Below are positions 34,613 through 47,048 of a stretch of 64,000 bases of DNA, in pieces. The stretch is from NCBI RefSeq assembly GCF_958979055.1, contig NC_084888.1, positions 5,102,001 through 5,166,000 on the forward strand, in the 5' to 3' direction. Under the pieces are notes generated by a model. The model had not been told where the DNA came from and made no database searches. It was given only the letters and a program-made list of their open reading frames with translations. Within the stretch, counting starts at the first letter, position 1. Every line of letters starts with the position of its first letter. This stretch comes from Alnus glutinosa. Its lineage: Eukaryota; Streptophyta; Magnoliopsida; Fagales; Betulaceae. The position numbers were made by a program, and so were the translations under genes.

Positions 34613-35545
34613 GAATTTTTTTTTTTTTAAACTGCTGCAATATGATTGAGGTTTGTTTGGCAAAAGGATTTTGTAGATATTTTTTTTTTTCTTGGCACTG
34701 AAGTGACGTAAAGATAAAAGAGTAATTTTAAGTGTTTTGTGTTATTTGTTAACACTTTCATTTTATTCTTTTGCTAAATACAAAAAATTATCCTAGTTAA
34801 AAGCATTGTCAAATGAACATATATGAGACTTTTAGAGTAACAAATTGTTTGTTTGTCTGTATTTTTTTTTTTTTTTTTTTTTCAGTTCATATGGTATAAA
34901 ATAGTTTATCTTAGTGCACTCAGGATTAAAGGTTAAACTAGCATTTTAGGTTTAGAGGACCATGTCTCATAAAGTAAAGGTCACTAGTTCGAATTCTCAC
35001 TCCATTCTCTAATGTGGACATGTAAAAAAAAAAAAGTTTGGAGGAAAAAAATTGATTTTAAAAGAATTATAAGGGTATTTAAAAAAAGAAAAAGAAAAAA
35101 GAAAGACATTGCCAATGTAGTTTCGTCCCTAATCACGATCTATACAATTTGGTTGCCTAAACTGAAGGCTATTCAGTATTCAGGCACATCTATAATGAGG
35201 AGACTGCAAGATCTATCTGCAGGCCCTCTCTATATAACTGCTCAAATTACTTGCAATTCAAACAGCCAATTATGATGGACTTGGACCATAATCTTCAAGT
35301 CATTAATTACATGCATGCCGGCCCAATAATTTTACAGAGTACGGATCTGAATTGTTACTATATCAGGCCCGAATTAGACACATTCAAACTTTAAGGGAAG
35401 CCCGGCCCATATTTTCTGTGTAGAAATCGATTGTTGTAACGTGGTCGTTTGGATGTTGTCGTTTCAGTAGACAACAGTAGAACTACATGGCAATAGAAGA
35501 GGCTATAGCGTCGTAGAAGTGAGTTTCTTTATTTTTTATTTTTAG
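34613..35545. other. AT-rich intergenic sequence with a SINE-like fragment
   Basis: No gene. Around 34905-35035 a stretch has a B-box-like GTTCGAATTC (about 34988-34997) and ends in a run of A (35023-35034). This fits a tRNA-derived SINE, but the A box is poor. Confidence 0.35.
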
Positions 35546-35979
35546 GGATAACTCCGTAAAAGAGTATCGAATTATACGTTATTTTGAGATAATAATACTG
35601 AATTAGCAAACGTTTTAAATTGGAGTATCCACGTTTTTAAACGTCTTACTTAAAGGTACTCCATTAAGATTTGTTGTTAAATTATAACGGAGTACCCAAA
35701 ATACCCATCTTTTTAGGAAAAGAAAAATGTTAGAATTTAGATGTTAGTCAGAAATTTGCAAAAATATTCATGCCTGAATCTTTGAAAATTTTATAATTTT
35801 TTTTTTATATAAAAAAAATAGATATTTTGAGAATTTTGGCAGAATTTAACAGCAAATCTTAACGGAGTACCTTTAAGGGAGACGTTTGGAAATGTGGATG
35901 CCCCAGTTTAAGACATTGCTAGTTCGGTACATTTATTTCAAAACGACGTATAATTGAATACCCTTATGTAAAGTTATCC
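35546..35979. mobile_element. MITE with long terminal inverted repeats (434 bp)
   Basis: The left end GGATAACTCCGTAAAAG and the complement of the right end GGATAACTTTACATAAG begin inverted repeats of about 60 bp. Both arms then share AATTATACGT and a later GGAGTACC phrase. The flanks are T-rich, so the target duplication cannot be defined. The long arms fit a Mutator-like MITE. Confidence 0.7.
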
Positions 35980-36245
35980 ATTTTTTTATTATAGATTTTT
36001 ATATTTGAGTTTTTTTTTTTTTTTATGATGTTAACTGCCTTTTAAACAGTGGAATTAAATGTCAGGCTACAACCTTTGGTAGATTAGAGGTTGCTACTTT
36101 TGCAATGGGTCAAATTTTTTTTTGATTTTGATCGAGGAAGAGGAGGAAAATATGTATAAGACCAACTTTTCTTACTTTCTTTTTCTATATAGGAACCTTT
36201 CTTACAAAGAAAGTTTGCAATAAAAAGTTTTGAAGAATAAAAAAA

Positions 36246-36767
36246 TTTAAGGGTTAAATATTTTATTGGTATATGTGGTTTGGAAACTTTATTTTTTGTT
36301 CTTTGTGCTTTCATTCATATTACAGATGGCACCTGTGGTTTGGAAAAAGATCAAATTAATATCTTCGTTAGTTTTTCCATAAAAAAAGTAACAATTGGAC
36401 ATGTGTCAACTCCTGAGAGTAGACATATGTCAAACTGGGAGCCACCCCTCTTTTCTCTTTTTTTTTTTTTTTTATCAATATTTTTTAATACTTCTTTTTT
36501 TTTTCTTTTCTTTTTTTAAGTTTTATTATTTTCAATTTTTTTATTAATTTTTAAAGTTTTTTATTTTTTGTTTTTACATTATGACACGTGTATGCTCTTA
36601 GGAACCCATGACATGTGTTTAACCGTTAGCATTTTAATGGAAAAACTATACCAATTCGGTCTTTTTTCAAACCACAAGTACCATATGTGATACGAATAAA
36701 AGCACAGGAGAGAAAAAATAAAATTTCCAAACCACATGTACCAATAAGATGTTTAACCCAAAATTTA
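36246..36767. mobile_element. MITE with inverted repeats of about 45 bp
   Basis: The left arm (GGTTAAATATTTTATTGG, then TATGTGGTTTGGAAA) recurs inverted at the right end (CCAAACCACATGTACCAATA). The internal phrase 'ACCTGTGGTTTGG' is also mirrored. There is no coding capacity. A Mutator-like origin is likely. Confidence 0.7.
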
Positions 36768-36954
36768 AAGGCTATATACTATGGTCAATTTTGCGAGATA
36801 GTTCATGTGGGAATCAATTGTTTAGATAAGTTATTAGACAGTCTCAAGTTCATTTGGATAACTGGTCGGGTCTTACGTAGGTTCTCTCACAAAAGATGCT
36901 TTCCAATTTGAGCACCTAATTGTTATATATATCTCAATCCTGACTTTCTCACCT

Positions 36955-37777
36955 AGGGGTGTGCACGGGCAGTTTTTTGCCCTTTTTAGCCCAGCTCCTC
37001 CGCACCCTTGCAGGTTGCATAAATCCAACCCATGAACCCCTAAATGTAAGGGAAATCCGTGGTGCGGGTATGTGTGGGGCGGTCACGTGCGGGCCGAGGG
37101 GCACGGGTTTGCGAGGTGAGGCCAAAAACACATCAATGCCTTCGAGGAGCTCAAGCCACATAAATTTTATGTAAAAGCCTTCAAGCCTCATAAATTCAAA
37201 GCCGCCAAATCAAATCAAACACAAAAACAAACCCAAAGATCGGTACAGTGTGAAGAGAGGAGAAAAATGAAGAGAAGAAAAAATACTCGAGGATAACTAA
37301 GTTAGGGTTTTGGTGAAGGACTAAAGGTTAATTTGAAGATGACGAAGTCATGAAGAGGCAAAAATCGGCGCAATTAGGGTTTTAGTGAAGGACTAAAGGT
37401 TGAAGATCAAAGATCAACGATCAACGCAGTGTGAAGAGAAGGGGAGGGCCAGGAGGCTGCGGCGCTAGGGCGAAGGGCGATGGCGAACTGAAACTCTGGA
37501 AGTGGAAGAAAAGAAAGAAAAAAAAAATGAGAGGAGGAGAGGGGTGCGGCGCTAGGGTTAGTGTTTTAGGAACTTAGGGTTTCCACCTTTATGGTTTATT
37601 CTATATATATATATATAATCAGGGGGCCGGGTCCTTGGAATTTTGAAAAACTTAAACCTGTACCCCGCCCCGCACGGTTTGATAAAAAATCAAACCGTGT
37701 TTCATGTTTTTGATGCGGAGCGAGCTGAAAGGCTTGAGAGGGGAGGGGGGGGGGCTCGTGGGTCTTGCACACCCCTA
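36955..37777. mobile_element. Second non-autonomous hAT-type element (823 bp)
   Basis: TCTCACCT stands on both sides (36947-36954 and 37778-37785), an exact 8-bp target duplication. The ends are AGGGGTGTGCA and TGCACACCCCTA. The inside has subterminal GCACGG-type motifs and two copies of 'TTAGTGAAGGACTAAAGG'-like sequence (near 37310 and 37383). I recognise no captured gene. Confidence 0.8.
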
Positions 37778-37785
37778 TCTCACCT

Positions 37786-40700
37786 AATAACCTCTCTCTC
37801 CCATATGTCCCTCTCTCATAACATTTTCAAACGCTCTCTCTCCCTATCATACTTACCATACCTATGGATTGGAGATTCTCGTTGGCCTAGAGCCGATGCC
37901 ACTATGATGATTCTATATATCTCTTGTTTGGCAGGTGGCAACCCAATCCAACCATGCAAAAATCTACATTTACATTCACTCCAAACTGCCAATAAATGGC
38001 TCGAACTCTTTAATTCCATCACGAGCAAACATCATAATGAAGGCTTACACCACTTATTGCTAGCTTGAACTGTTTTTTCTTCCTTCAGTGAATGTGTTTC
38101 AACTACTCTTTTGATTCTTTACCTTGGACACGGGACTTACATTCTTCTCCAAACTAATTAATCATGCAGTACACGAGAATAGTTTCCATAGCTAATCTTG
38201 TGGCTTCTCAAGGGACAATGTTGAAGTATATATATATATATATGCTTTTCAGATGGCCATAGAAGAAATAACTTCTTTTAACCCCAAGGGGTGGCCTAAA
38301 TGGTAAGGTTTGCGGATATTATTCCTTGAGATTTCGAGTTTGAATTCGACTAAGAGCTATCTTTTTCTTGGGGCCAACCATTCAGGCATAGCCCATGTTT
38401 AAAAGTTTCATTTCTATAGTGACATCAGAGATGGGGCCAATGATTAATTTGGTGATTTGATTGGGCCTCTGTACTTAGAAGATTATTACGACTACGTGTG
38501 ATATAACAGAGAATGATGTATGCTCGATTATAAATGATTCAGGATACTCTGAATAACAAAAAAAAAAAAAAAATAAATAAAAAATTCTTTTTCTTGGTGG
38601 AAGTGAAAAAGTAATTTTAAAAATATGATCTCAGATTCTCGCTTTCATTTTCCACAGGCCAATATCTCATAGGGCTGCATTTAAAGAAAATAAATTATAA
38701 TTATAATTATTATTGTTATTATCTCGATCCTGTCAGGGGTCACTTTCAAAGTCATGCACAATGGACAGCCCGTAATGATGGTTGTGCCCCATTGTGTATG
38801 AAGGTCAAAACTCAAAATCCTTTTACTCACGTGCCCATCATTAGTAAACCCCACCCGTCTCTCTGTCTGTTTCACTCGAGAGCTATCGAAATTGGACTTT
38901 TTTTTTTTTCTTTCTTTTTAATTAAATAAGGGAAGAGTTACGTAAAAGAGATAATTCTTTCCACTCTTACCGAAAGGAAGAAAGAGTATTGGACTCCTAT
39001 AAATAAAAATGATGTGGATTCTATAATAATATATTTAAATAGTACTAAAATAATTACAAATTGTATGAAATTGGTCAAACAAATGACATGGTCTTCTTAA
39101 GGAGCTGCACAATACGATTACAGAAGCACAGATTAAAGTGAATCTATCTGAACCCCCACTTATAAATAGTGACAACTACCGGAATGAGGCTGAAGCAGTA
39201 GAGCTACTGTTAAAATTTGAATTCAAGACAACATAATATAGATGCACAACACAAATCTAGTTACAAAAATCCCTACTAAAATATTAAACCAATAAAAAGT
39301 TAAGAAGAAATCATAACCCATAAAACACAAAAGCAGCATAAAATAAAAGATGCTGCAAAAAACAAAAGAAAAACAACAAAAACCTCATAAACAGCTACAG
39401 TAGTGGAGGAGAGTGGCATATAACTGACCGCTGGAGGGGCCATGAGTCAGTGAGACGATTTCACGCACCGGCGCGTGGAAGGCTGACGGCAACAGGAGAG
39501 AGAGCGATGGGAAGGTGGGTGGCTAGCTCCAAATTATGATGGATGAGCGCGTGAGGGGTGGTGCTGGAGTAGACTTCCATATCTAATCTTAAAAAAAATC
39601 AAATTCAGGACCCGTTACAAGACTGAAAACCGGCCGGCCGAGGGGTGAGGAGAAAAGACACTGGGCAGCACAGCGGCAAGGAACGGGCCAGGGGCGGTGG
39701 GGAATTGTAATCCTTTTTGGAAATATTTTCTATATTAGATGTGGGATTTAATTAATTCGGCTTAGCTACATTTTGATTATGTCAGATAAAGGTTAATCAA
39801 TTTTACACAGTGCGAGAGTTTGGACTCATCGATTTATGTCCCCGATTAATTTTGATGAATTGGTCACACCGACCTAATTAATCTGAGTACTACGTATGCT
39901 AATTATCCTTTAAAAAAAAAAAAAAAATTGTGCCGCAAGCATGCAAAATAAATACTAAATTAAATTTAAGGAACATGAATGGTTGACTTTCGTTGTTGTT
40001 ATGATTATTACTCTTATTAATTATTATAATTATTTTCTAAAATCTTGATTGCTTGTGGTGGAGGGAGTTATTGGGGGAATATGGTAGGTGTGAACTATGA
40101 AGCACATATTGTAGTCTCATTATACTGATCAATCACATGCACGTCGGTCGTGGACGGTTGAGATATTGTTTACGTTAATCCAGCTTAATCTTGTGATTTC
40201 TCTTCGCTTTGATTTGCTGACGGGCTTTAGTCAAATTCTCTTTGAGCTGAAAAAAGCTGTTTCCCGTATTGGCCTTAAATTCTCAATGAGACGGGCGACG
40301 GGCAGCATTGACTTGAGCTGCCCTGTGAATAAATAGAATGCGTATTTTTAGCATGCAAAATATATATAACTTCCATCAAGCTGCCATAGAAAACAAATTT
40401 GACAGAATCATCGTGGATGGATCGGAGATTCCTTCACAGTCACTCAAGGTCTCCAAATTGCCACCTAACCACACTTGGGAAACTATTGGTCTTTCTCAGT
40501 TCTTTAACCACGTGTACGAGGAGGATGACTTGTTATTAGATTGTTTGAATTTTACAGAAATTAAAATAATTTAAGAAAGAAGACAGTAAGATCCATCTGT
40601 TATGGATAACCAAAAAAATGCGAGGCTCACTTGCCTGAAAGCAGGTAACTTTCGTTGCAACTCTTTCGACCAATTTCTTTTGACAACATTCCTTCAAGCA

Positions 40701-42416
40701 TGCTTTCCTTACTTTCTTTCTTTCTTTTTTTTTTTTTCAAAAAGATCTAGCCGTAGAGATCAATTGTAGTTATTCTATTAGGGCGTAACCATAATAGCAC
40801 TTAACCGCTAGGAGTCGCATAAGAGAGATCTAGATGGTGGAAACTGCATGCGCTTCCTCAAGTCCGATTTGAGCCATAGCTTGACTCAATGCCACCAGAA
40901 CATCAATGAAAATCAATGTAGTTTACACTAATCAGGCATAAAGATTCTCATTTCGAAATTCAAAACCATGTCTAGTGTGTATTTAACTGCTTTAAATTTT
41001 TTTTTTAAGCCATTGAACCACCACCGTAGAAGATACTTGATCTCTCCCTTAACAGGGAAAAATCCCGGCCCCTATGTATTTGTTTTTTGTTTGTCTGTTC
41101 CTGCGTGGTAGTGCTTTCTTTGTTTTCCTACTATTTTCGATCTGTTCTTGTTTCTGTTGTAGTTGTGCTTTCTCTTCTATTAAAAAAAAAAAAAAAAAAA
41201 CTGCCGCCTAAGAGAAACAAGGAAATGGAATAAGCAAAGCATTTATTCAGGCTGCCAATACAGTAATTTCCAAAGCTAACAGAAGGTTGGGAAAACGAAA
41301 TGAAATTAATTAGACCGGCGGTGAGTTTCGGATCTGCATGTGATTCATGTGAGAATGACATCCGTGGTTTTCTTTTCCTCCAAAAAAGAATGTCACATTC
41401 AATTTGGTCATCAAATATTAATTCCGCTATACCTATCAACCAAGTCACCCAATTAATAAAGGAACAGGATTTTTTTATTTTTTATTTTTTATTTTTATGG
41501 TATTTTATTTTATTGCATTAACCATATATAAAATATTACGTTATTTAAGTTTTTGGACAAAAATTTTCTACAAAACTATTTGTTAGAAATTTTTTACAAC
41601 CCACATATAAAAATGACATATGTCCTTTAAGCATGTGAAAAACACATATTTTTTTTATTAATATTATTAAAAAAAATATGTGAAATGTACATGATATTAA
41701 AACAACATATATTTCTTACATGCTAAGAGATACATGTCATTTTTATATGTGGGTGGTAGAAAATTTCTGTCCTAAATTTTTTATATAATGTGATAATTTA
41801 TTCATTAAATGCAACGAAATAAGATTAGTAAAAGAAAATTTAAAGTGAGTAGCAATCAAGGGCGAGATTGGTGGCGGCTTAGGTTCAACTGTTCATCCGT
41901 GTCTTCCGCATTTACGCTACTCATGACTCACGAATGATATCTTTTTTCTTTTCTTTTCGTTTTGTTTTTATAAAAAAATGGAAACGAAAAGAAAAGAAAA
42001 GAAAAGAAAGAAATGAGTATGAATGATAGGGTTGGAGAGGATTCGCTTGTGTCTGAAGCAAAATTATTCATCAGCGGAAGCGCGTTAAGTGCGCCGAATC
42101 CGAGCACGTACAGTGCAACCTTAGAAACAGGCATTTTTGGTTAATAAAAGAACAACTGGTCAAAAAGGAGTTTCAACTGGGGAAAAAGAAATTGCTACAG
42201 TTCTAGGAAAATTTCGCACTTACCCGGTGAAGCTGTCTTCCCGCGTTGTTGTTATTTAAGGCTGTCTCTACTACCTTTTCCACTGTGACACAAAACAACA
42301 GAACCCCCCATTTATCTGGTAATGGTTCCCATTTGTTCTCTTCAAGAACTAACATTCTATTTTTGGTAATGTCCGACTAATGGTGGCTTTGATCAGTGGC
42401 CAACTTTGCAGATTCA
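37786..42416. other. Long intergenic region upstream of the first SKS gene
   Basis: No supported gene. It contains a (TA)n tract at about 38228-38241 and a possible degenerate tRNA-like SINE near 38283-38410, with a GGGGTGGCCTAAATGG start. Poly(A/T) tracts lie near 39912 and 41180. A short frame at 40338-40574 has no family resemblance. A TATA-like TTATTTAAGG near 42251 may serve the SKS gene. Confidence 0.5.
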
Positions 42417-45400
42417 ATGGAAAAGGCAGTCTTGCTCCATGTGATTTTTGGAGTTTTGGCTGTTTTGGGTGTTTCTCTGGTGGAAGCAGACGACCCATAT
42501 AGGTACTATACCTGGACGGTGACTTATGGAACTCTTTATCCTCTGGGTGTTCCCCAACAGGTTGGTAATTTTACCCTTCTTGTACTCTTTAGATCCAAGA
42601 GATGGGGATTCGGGCTTCTAAAGTTTTTGGTTTTTGAAGGTAATCCTTATCAACGGCCAGTTTCCTGGTCCTAGACTCGATGTGGTGACTAATGACAATA
42701 TCATTCTCAACCTCATCAACAAGTTGGACCAGCCATTTCTGCTGACATGGTGAGTTTTTCTGCTGTCCACTTGCCTAATGTATGTTTCCATGTTATGTTA
42801 ATTTGGAAATGTGGGGGAAGACAGCAGTTTTTCTTCGTTGAATAACTTCAACTTTTGATAGTTTCTTGGATGTATTTGGTACTTTTTCTTTTGGTAAGTA
42901 GATGTAGTTGATATTAACAATTGATGAGTGTGATGAACATTAAACGGAGGGAATAAGATTGGTATAATTCGGAAAGTTTCAGTTGCTCAGCACCATCTTT
43001 CTTCCTTTAAATATCTGGGTGTTTCAAAATCTTAATTTCTTTTACTTTCCTGCTTGGTCTATGCCACTTTACTGCTTAGCTTTGTAAAATTGAATTGAGA
43101 GAAACACTAATGTTCTAATACATTTAGGCTATATAGGTCCATCATATTCTAACACATTTAATTAAACGGGTCAAATCTCACAATCCTAATTCACTAATTT
43201 CGTGTTGGATTCATATCAAATTCACGGATCGTGTCAAAAATTGTCAGCCATAGTGTCGCGTATTGGTTTCGGGTCGTGTCAAGGGATAGATATAAGACTA
43301 TATAGGTCAACCTTAACCTGTCCCATTTAATTAAACGGGTTAAACCCTGAATCCTAACTCGTTAATTTCGGGTTGAGTCGTGTTGGGTTCACAGGTCGTG
43401 CCAAAAATTGTAGCCCTAGTTGTAGGTTTGTTTGAAGCACTGTTACTAGCATGATCTGAAATCTGCATTTGCTGTTTCTTTACCTTTATATCTGTTTAGT
43501 TGAGTGTGGCATTAAAATCAACAATTTGGTTTACTGATTGCTTGTTTTACGACAAGCAGGAATGGAATTAAACAGAGGAAGAACTCATGGCAAGATGGAG
43601 TATTGGGTACCAACTGTCCTATCCCTCCAAACTCTAACTACACTTACAAGTTTCAAACTAAGGATCAGATTGGGTCGTTCACATATTTCCCATCAACTTT
43701 ACTGCACAAAGCTGCTGGAGGGTTTGGAGGACTTAATGTGTATGAGAGACCTCAGATTCCAATCCCTTTTCCAAATCCTGATGGAGATTTCACTTTGCTT
43801 ATTGGTGATTGGTATAAAATCAACCATAAGGTCAGCAGGATATAATTTTTTTTTTCCTTTGTTTATACTCACAATATTTCATTGAACACTGCTATCCTTT
43901 ATGGGAATGGATTTTTTTATGTGCATTTGTTTCAGAGATGATTACATGAACTCTATGTTTTAGTACTAGAATTTTCTTTACCAGTTAATAAAGTCTCCTA
44001 CAATCATTTCTGAATATGCCAAAGCATCACTATTGGATGTCATCATTTTAATAGGGATTTGTGAATCTAATCAGGGACAGGGATTTCAGACTATGAGCCA
44101 AATTTAACTTGTTTGATGTTCTTTCTTACGCTTCCCCTGTGACAATAGCATTGCATGTAAAACAGCTGGTCAGATGCTATATAGTTAAGCTTTTTAGTTA
44201 TACTTCATTCCACTTGTCTTACAAACCAAATGGACCATTCTTCCTTTGTATTACTCTTTTCTTTTTCCTTGGGCTGAAATTTGAGCTCCATTTGATAGTT
44301 CAGACCACCAGGTAAAAAACTAGAAGATTTATTATAGGTTTGGGCTGAAGTGGTTGTTTAAGCTTCTGAGTCTTTCTTTCCTTTTCTGCTGATATCTCAG
44401 CAATCAAAGAGGGTAAGGTGAATATTTTGCAAGTCTAGCTGGGTCTTTAGACCATTTAAGGGCTGGAAATCATTTCATTGCGAAGGTTGGCTGCCTTCTC
44501 TACATTCTAGAAACATCGGTTTAGTGCCACATGCTACCTAAACATAGTTGATTGATGCACATTTACATTCCTGTAGTGCTCCTGACGGTACCTGTCTTGT
44601 TTAGACCTTTTTTTTTTTTTATAATTTTTCGTGATGTTTGCAGACATTGCAGCAAAATTTGGACACGGGAAAATCTCTCCCCTTTCCTGATGGGGTCCTT
44701 ATAAATGGCCAGGGTCAGAATACCTTCAGCGGTGATCAAGGTCATTTTCAAAATTTGAATGATTATATTCTTGATTCATTGAAGAACAGTTTAGCACCTG
44801 GCTAATTCTGAGTAAATCTTATTTGCACTCTTATCGAAAACGTTTTACTAACATCTATCTGCTTTTTAATCTTTCAGGCAAAACCTATATGTTCAGGATC
44901 TCAAATGTGGGCTTGTCAACCTCATTGAACTTCAGGATTCAAGGCCATAAATTGAAGTTGGTTGAGGTTGAAGGATCTCATACTGTTCAAAACATTTATG
45001 ACTCTCTTGATGTACATGTTGGTCAATCTGTGGCTGTCTTAGTAATCTTAGATCAGGCTCCAAAGGACTACTACATCGTCGCATCTACACGATTTACTAA
45101 GAGTGTTCTTACAGCAACTGCAGTTTTACACTACACAAACTCTCACACCCCTGTCTCTGGACCCTTGCCCACTGGTCCTACTTACCAAATACATTGGTCT
45201 ATGCAGCAAGCCAGAACCTTCAGGTATGACAATAAGAAGCCTTGAGCGGAATAAGTCTTAGAATAATTGGAGATACAAGTTTATAGTATAATGCTTTGAG
45301 TTTGATTCTTCTAAAATTTGTTCTCCTTAAAGGTGGAATTTGACAGCAAGTGCAGCGAGGCCGAATCCTCAGGGCTCGTACCATTACGGGAAGATAACGC

Positions 45401-47048
45401 CAACAAAGACAATTGTGTTGGCCAATTCAGCACCTTTAATAAATGGAATGAAGCGTTATGCTGTTAACAGGGTCTCCTACATTAATCCTGACACCCCTCT
45501 GAAACTTGCTGATTATTTCAACATCCCTGGAATCTTCAGTGTAGATACCATCCAGTCGCTTCCCTCTAGTGGTCCTCCATCCATAGCTACCTCTGTTGTG
45601 CCAGCATCCCTCCATGATTTTCTTGAAGTTGTTTTCCAAAACAATGAAAACACCATTCAATCTTGGCACCTTGATGGTTATGATTTCTGGGTTGTTGGGT
45701 AAGACAGTTTGCTTCATTTGTCTTAATTCTTGTGAGTTAAGCAGGTTCTAATAATTATTATTTCAACAATTATGCAGTTTCGGTTCCGGACAGTGGACAC
45801 CAGCCAATAGAAAAACCTATAATCTCGTTGATGCTTCGACTAGACATACTGCTCAGGTAACTAAACGAATCTAGATGTACTGTGCGGTTGATCTTTTTCT
45901 GGATCATAACTGGAATGCCTGGCCTATTGTTTGGGTAGCGGCTCCCCTCCAATCAGGGAGCCTCCCATTTTTAATTGGGAGGACGCCACATGCATAACAA
46001 TACATTTAACGGCTAAAATTCATCTCCCAACTGTTATAACATAAATTAAATGATTAAATTTACATCTTCCTATCAGCTTAAGTTTTTTGGATAATTGATG
46101 ATTTAACATGGTATCAAAGCAAAGGTCCGAAGTTCGAACATTATTTCCGTCATTCACCTCTTATTTCAATTAAATATTTCATGTGTTGGGCCTTACTTAT
46201 TAGGGGAAAGTTTGAGCGGTATGTGAGGGGACGTGTCATAATATAAATTAAATGATTAAATTCATATTTTCCAATCGGCTTAAACTTTTGGGAGAAGTGG
46301 TGATTTAACACCACCGCGTCAACGTTGGCCTCTTCTCATTCTTTTTTTTTCCCCTCTCTGAGAGGATTGATCATTAGCACATACTACACATTTTTAGATC
46401 TACTAGTCAAATAACATTGATCATTAGCCCAACTCTGTTTAGTCCTTTTTCTGCAATAATCCTTTGGATCTTTGATAAGAGTAGCATCTTAAATGCTTTT
46501 CAATTCTGAAATTTTTTCGTAAGCAATGCCATGCATACTGACTATCCAGACTTGCCAATCATCACTAATCTCTTTGGACTCAAAAGAAATTGACCATTTG
46601 CATATTATCCTTAAGTACCTCTCACCACATCAGTCAGCATGGGGATTAGAACAGCGCACAATTTAGTCGGGAAATTTAGTATCTTCCTTGGTTATCCGTT
46701 CAACTTAAAATTTAGAGTAATGTTACTCTTCACACTTAGATTTTCACGCTATCTTCACATTAGCTGATGTGACGTATTTTAAGTGAATGAGGATGATTCT
46801 TTTAAATTTGAAATTTATTTTCCTGATGTGCTCGCATATTCTTGCAGGTGTATCCAAACTCTTGGACAACTATATTGGTCTCCTTGGACAACCAAGGTAT
46901 GTGGAACATGAGGTCTGCAATATGGGAAAGGCAGTACCTTGGGCAACAATTCTATCTCAGGGTCTGGACTCCGGTTCACAGCTTTGCCAATGAATATGAC
47001 ATTCCTTCTAATGCTTTACGCTGTGGCAAAGCCGTTGGACACCAGTAG
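42417..47048 (+). CDS. SKU5-similar protein (SKS15/16-like multicopper-oxidase-fold protein), copy 1
   Basis: Eight exons: 42417-42560, 42640-42749, 43560-43830, 44644-44740, 44878-45223, 45333-45698, 45778-45856, 46848-47048. All introns are GT-AG and the frame is kept, giving 537 residues. An N-terminal signal peptide (about 24 residues, ending LVEA) precedes three cupredoxin domains. The copper motifs are lost: the first HWHG position reads TWNG and the fourth region reads RSAIWERQ. Only SWHLDG keeps a His near the third site. SKU5-type proteins are secreted, cell-wall-associated factors of directional growth and pollen or root development, with no proven oxidase activity. The C terminus (RCGKAVGHQ) lacks a GPI-type tail, unlike SKU5 itself. 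Intron 2 (42750-43559) holds tandem 'TTAATTAAACGGG' repeats. Intron 7 (45857-46847) holds a dispersed repeat. The gene looks intact. Confidence 0.93.
43090..43425. repeat. Two imperfect tandem repeat units in intron 2 of SKS copy 1
   Basis: Two units share TTTAATTAAACGGGT, TCCTAA, 'TAATTTCG.GTTG' and a 'GTCGTG.CAAAAATTG'-type end, starting near 43156 and 43326. They look like a dispersed plant repeat duplicated in place. No coding capacity. Confidence 0.6.
45930..46325. repeat. Dispersed repeat in intron 7 of SKS copy 1
   Basis: It holds two related blocks, each with 'TAAATTAAATGATTAAATT' and 'TGATTTAACA', near 46025-46110 and 46245-46310. The same phrases occur at 61680-61760, 62430-62465 and 63340-63400. 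A GCTCCCCTCCAATCAGGGAG hairpin lies near 45941. It is a multi-copy family in this window. Confidence 0.6.

Noticed and set aside
40338..40574. 78-codon frame upstream of the SKS genes
   Set aside because: The composition looks protein-like, but I recognise no family, splice partners or conserved context. It remains unassigned.
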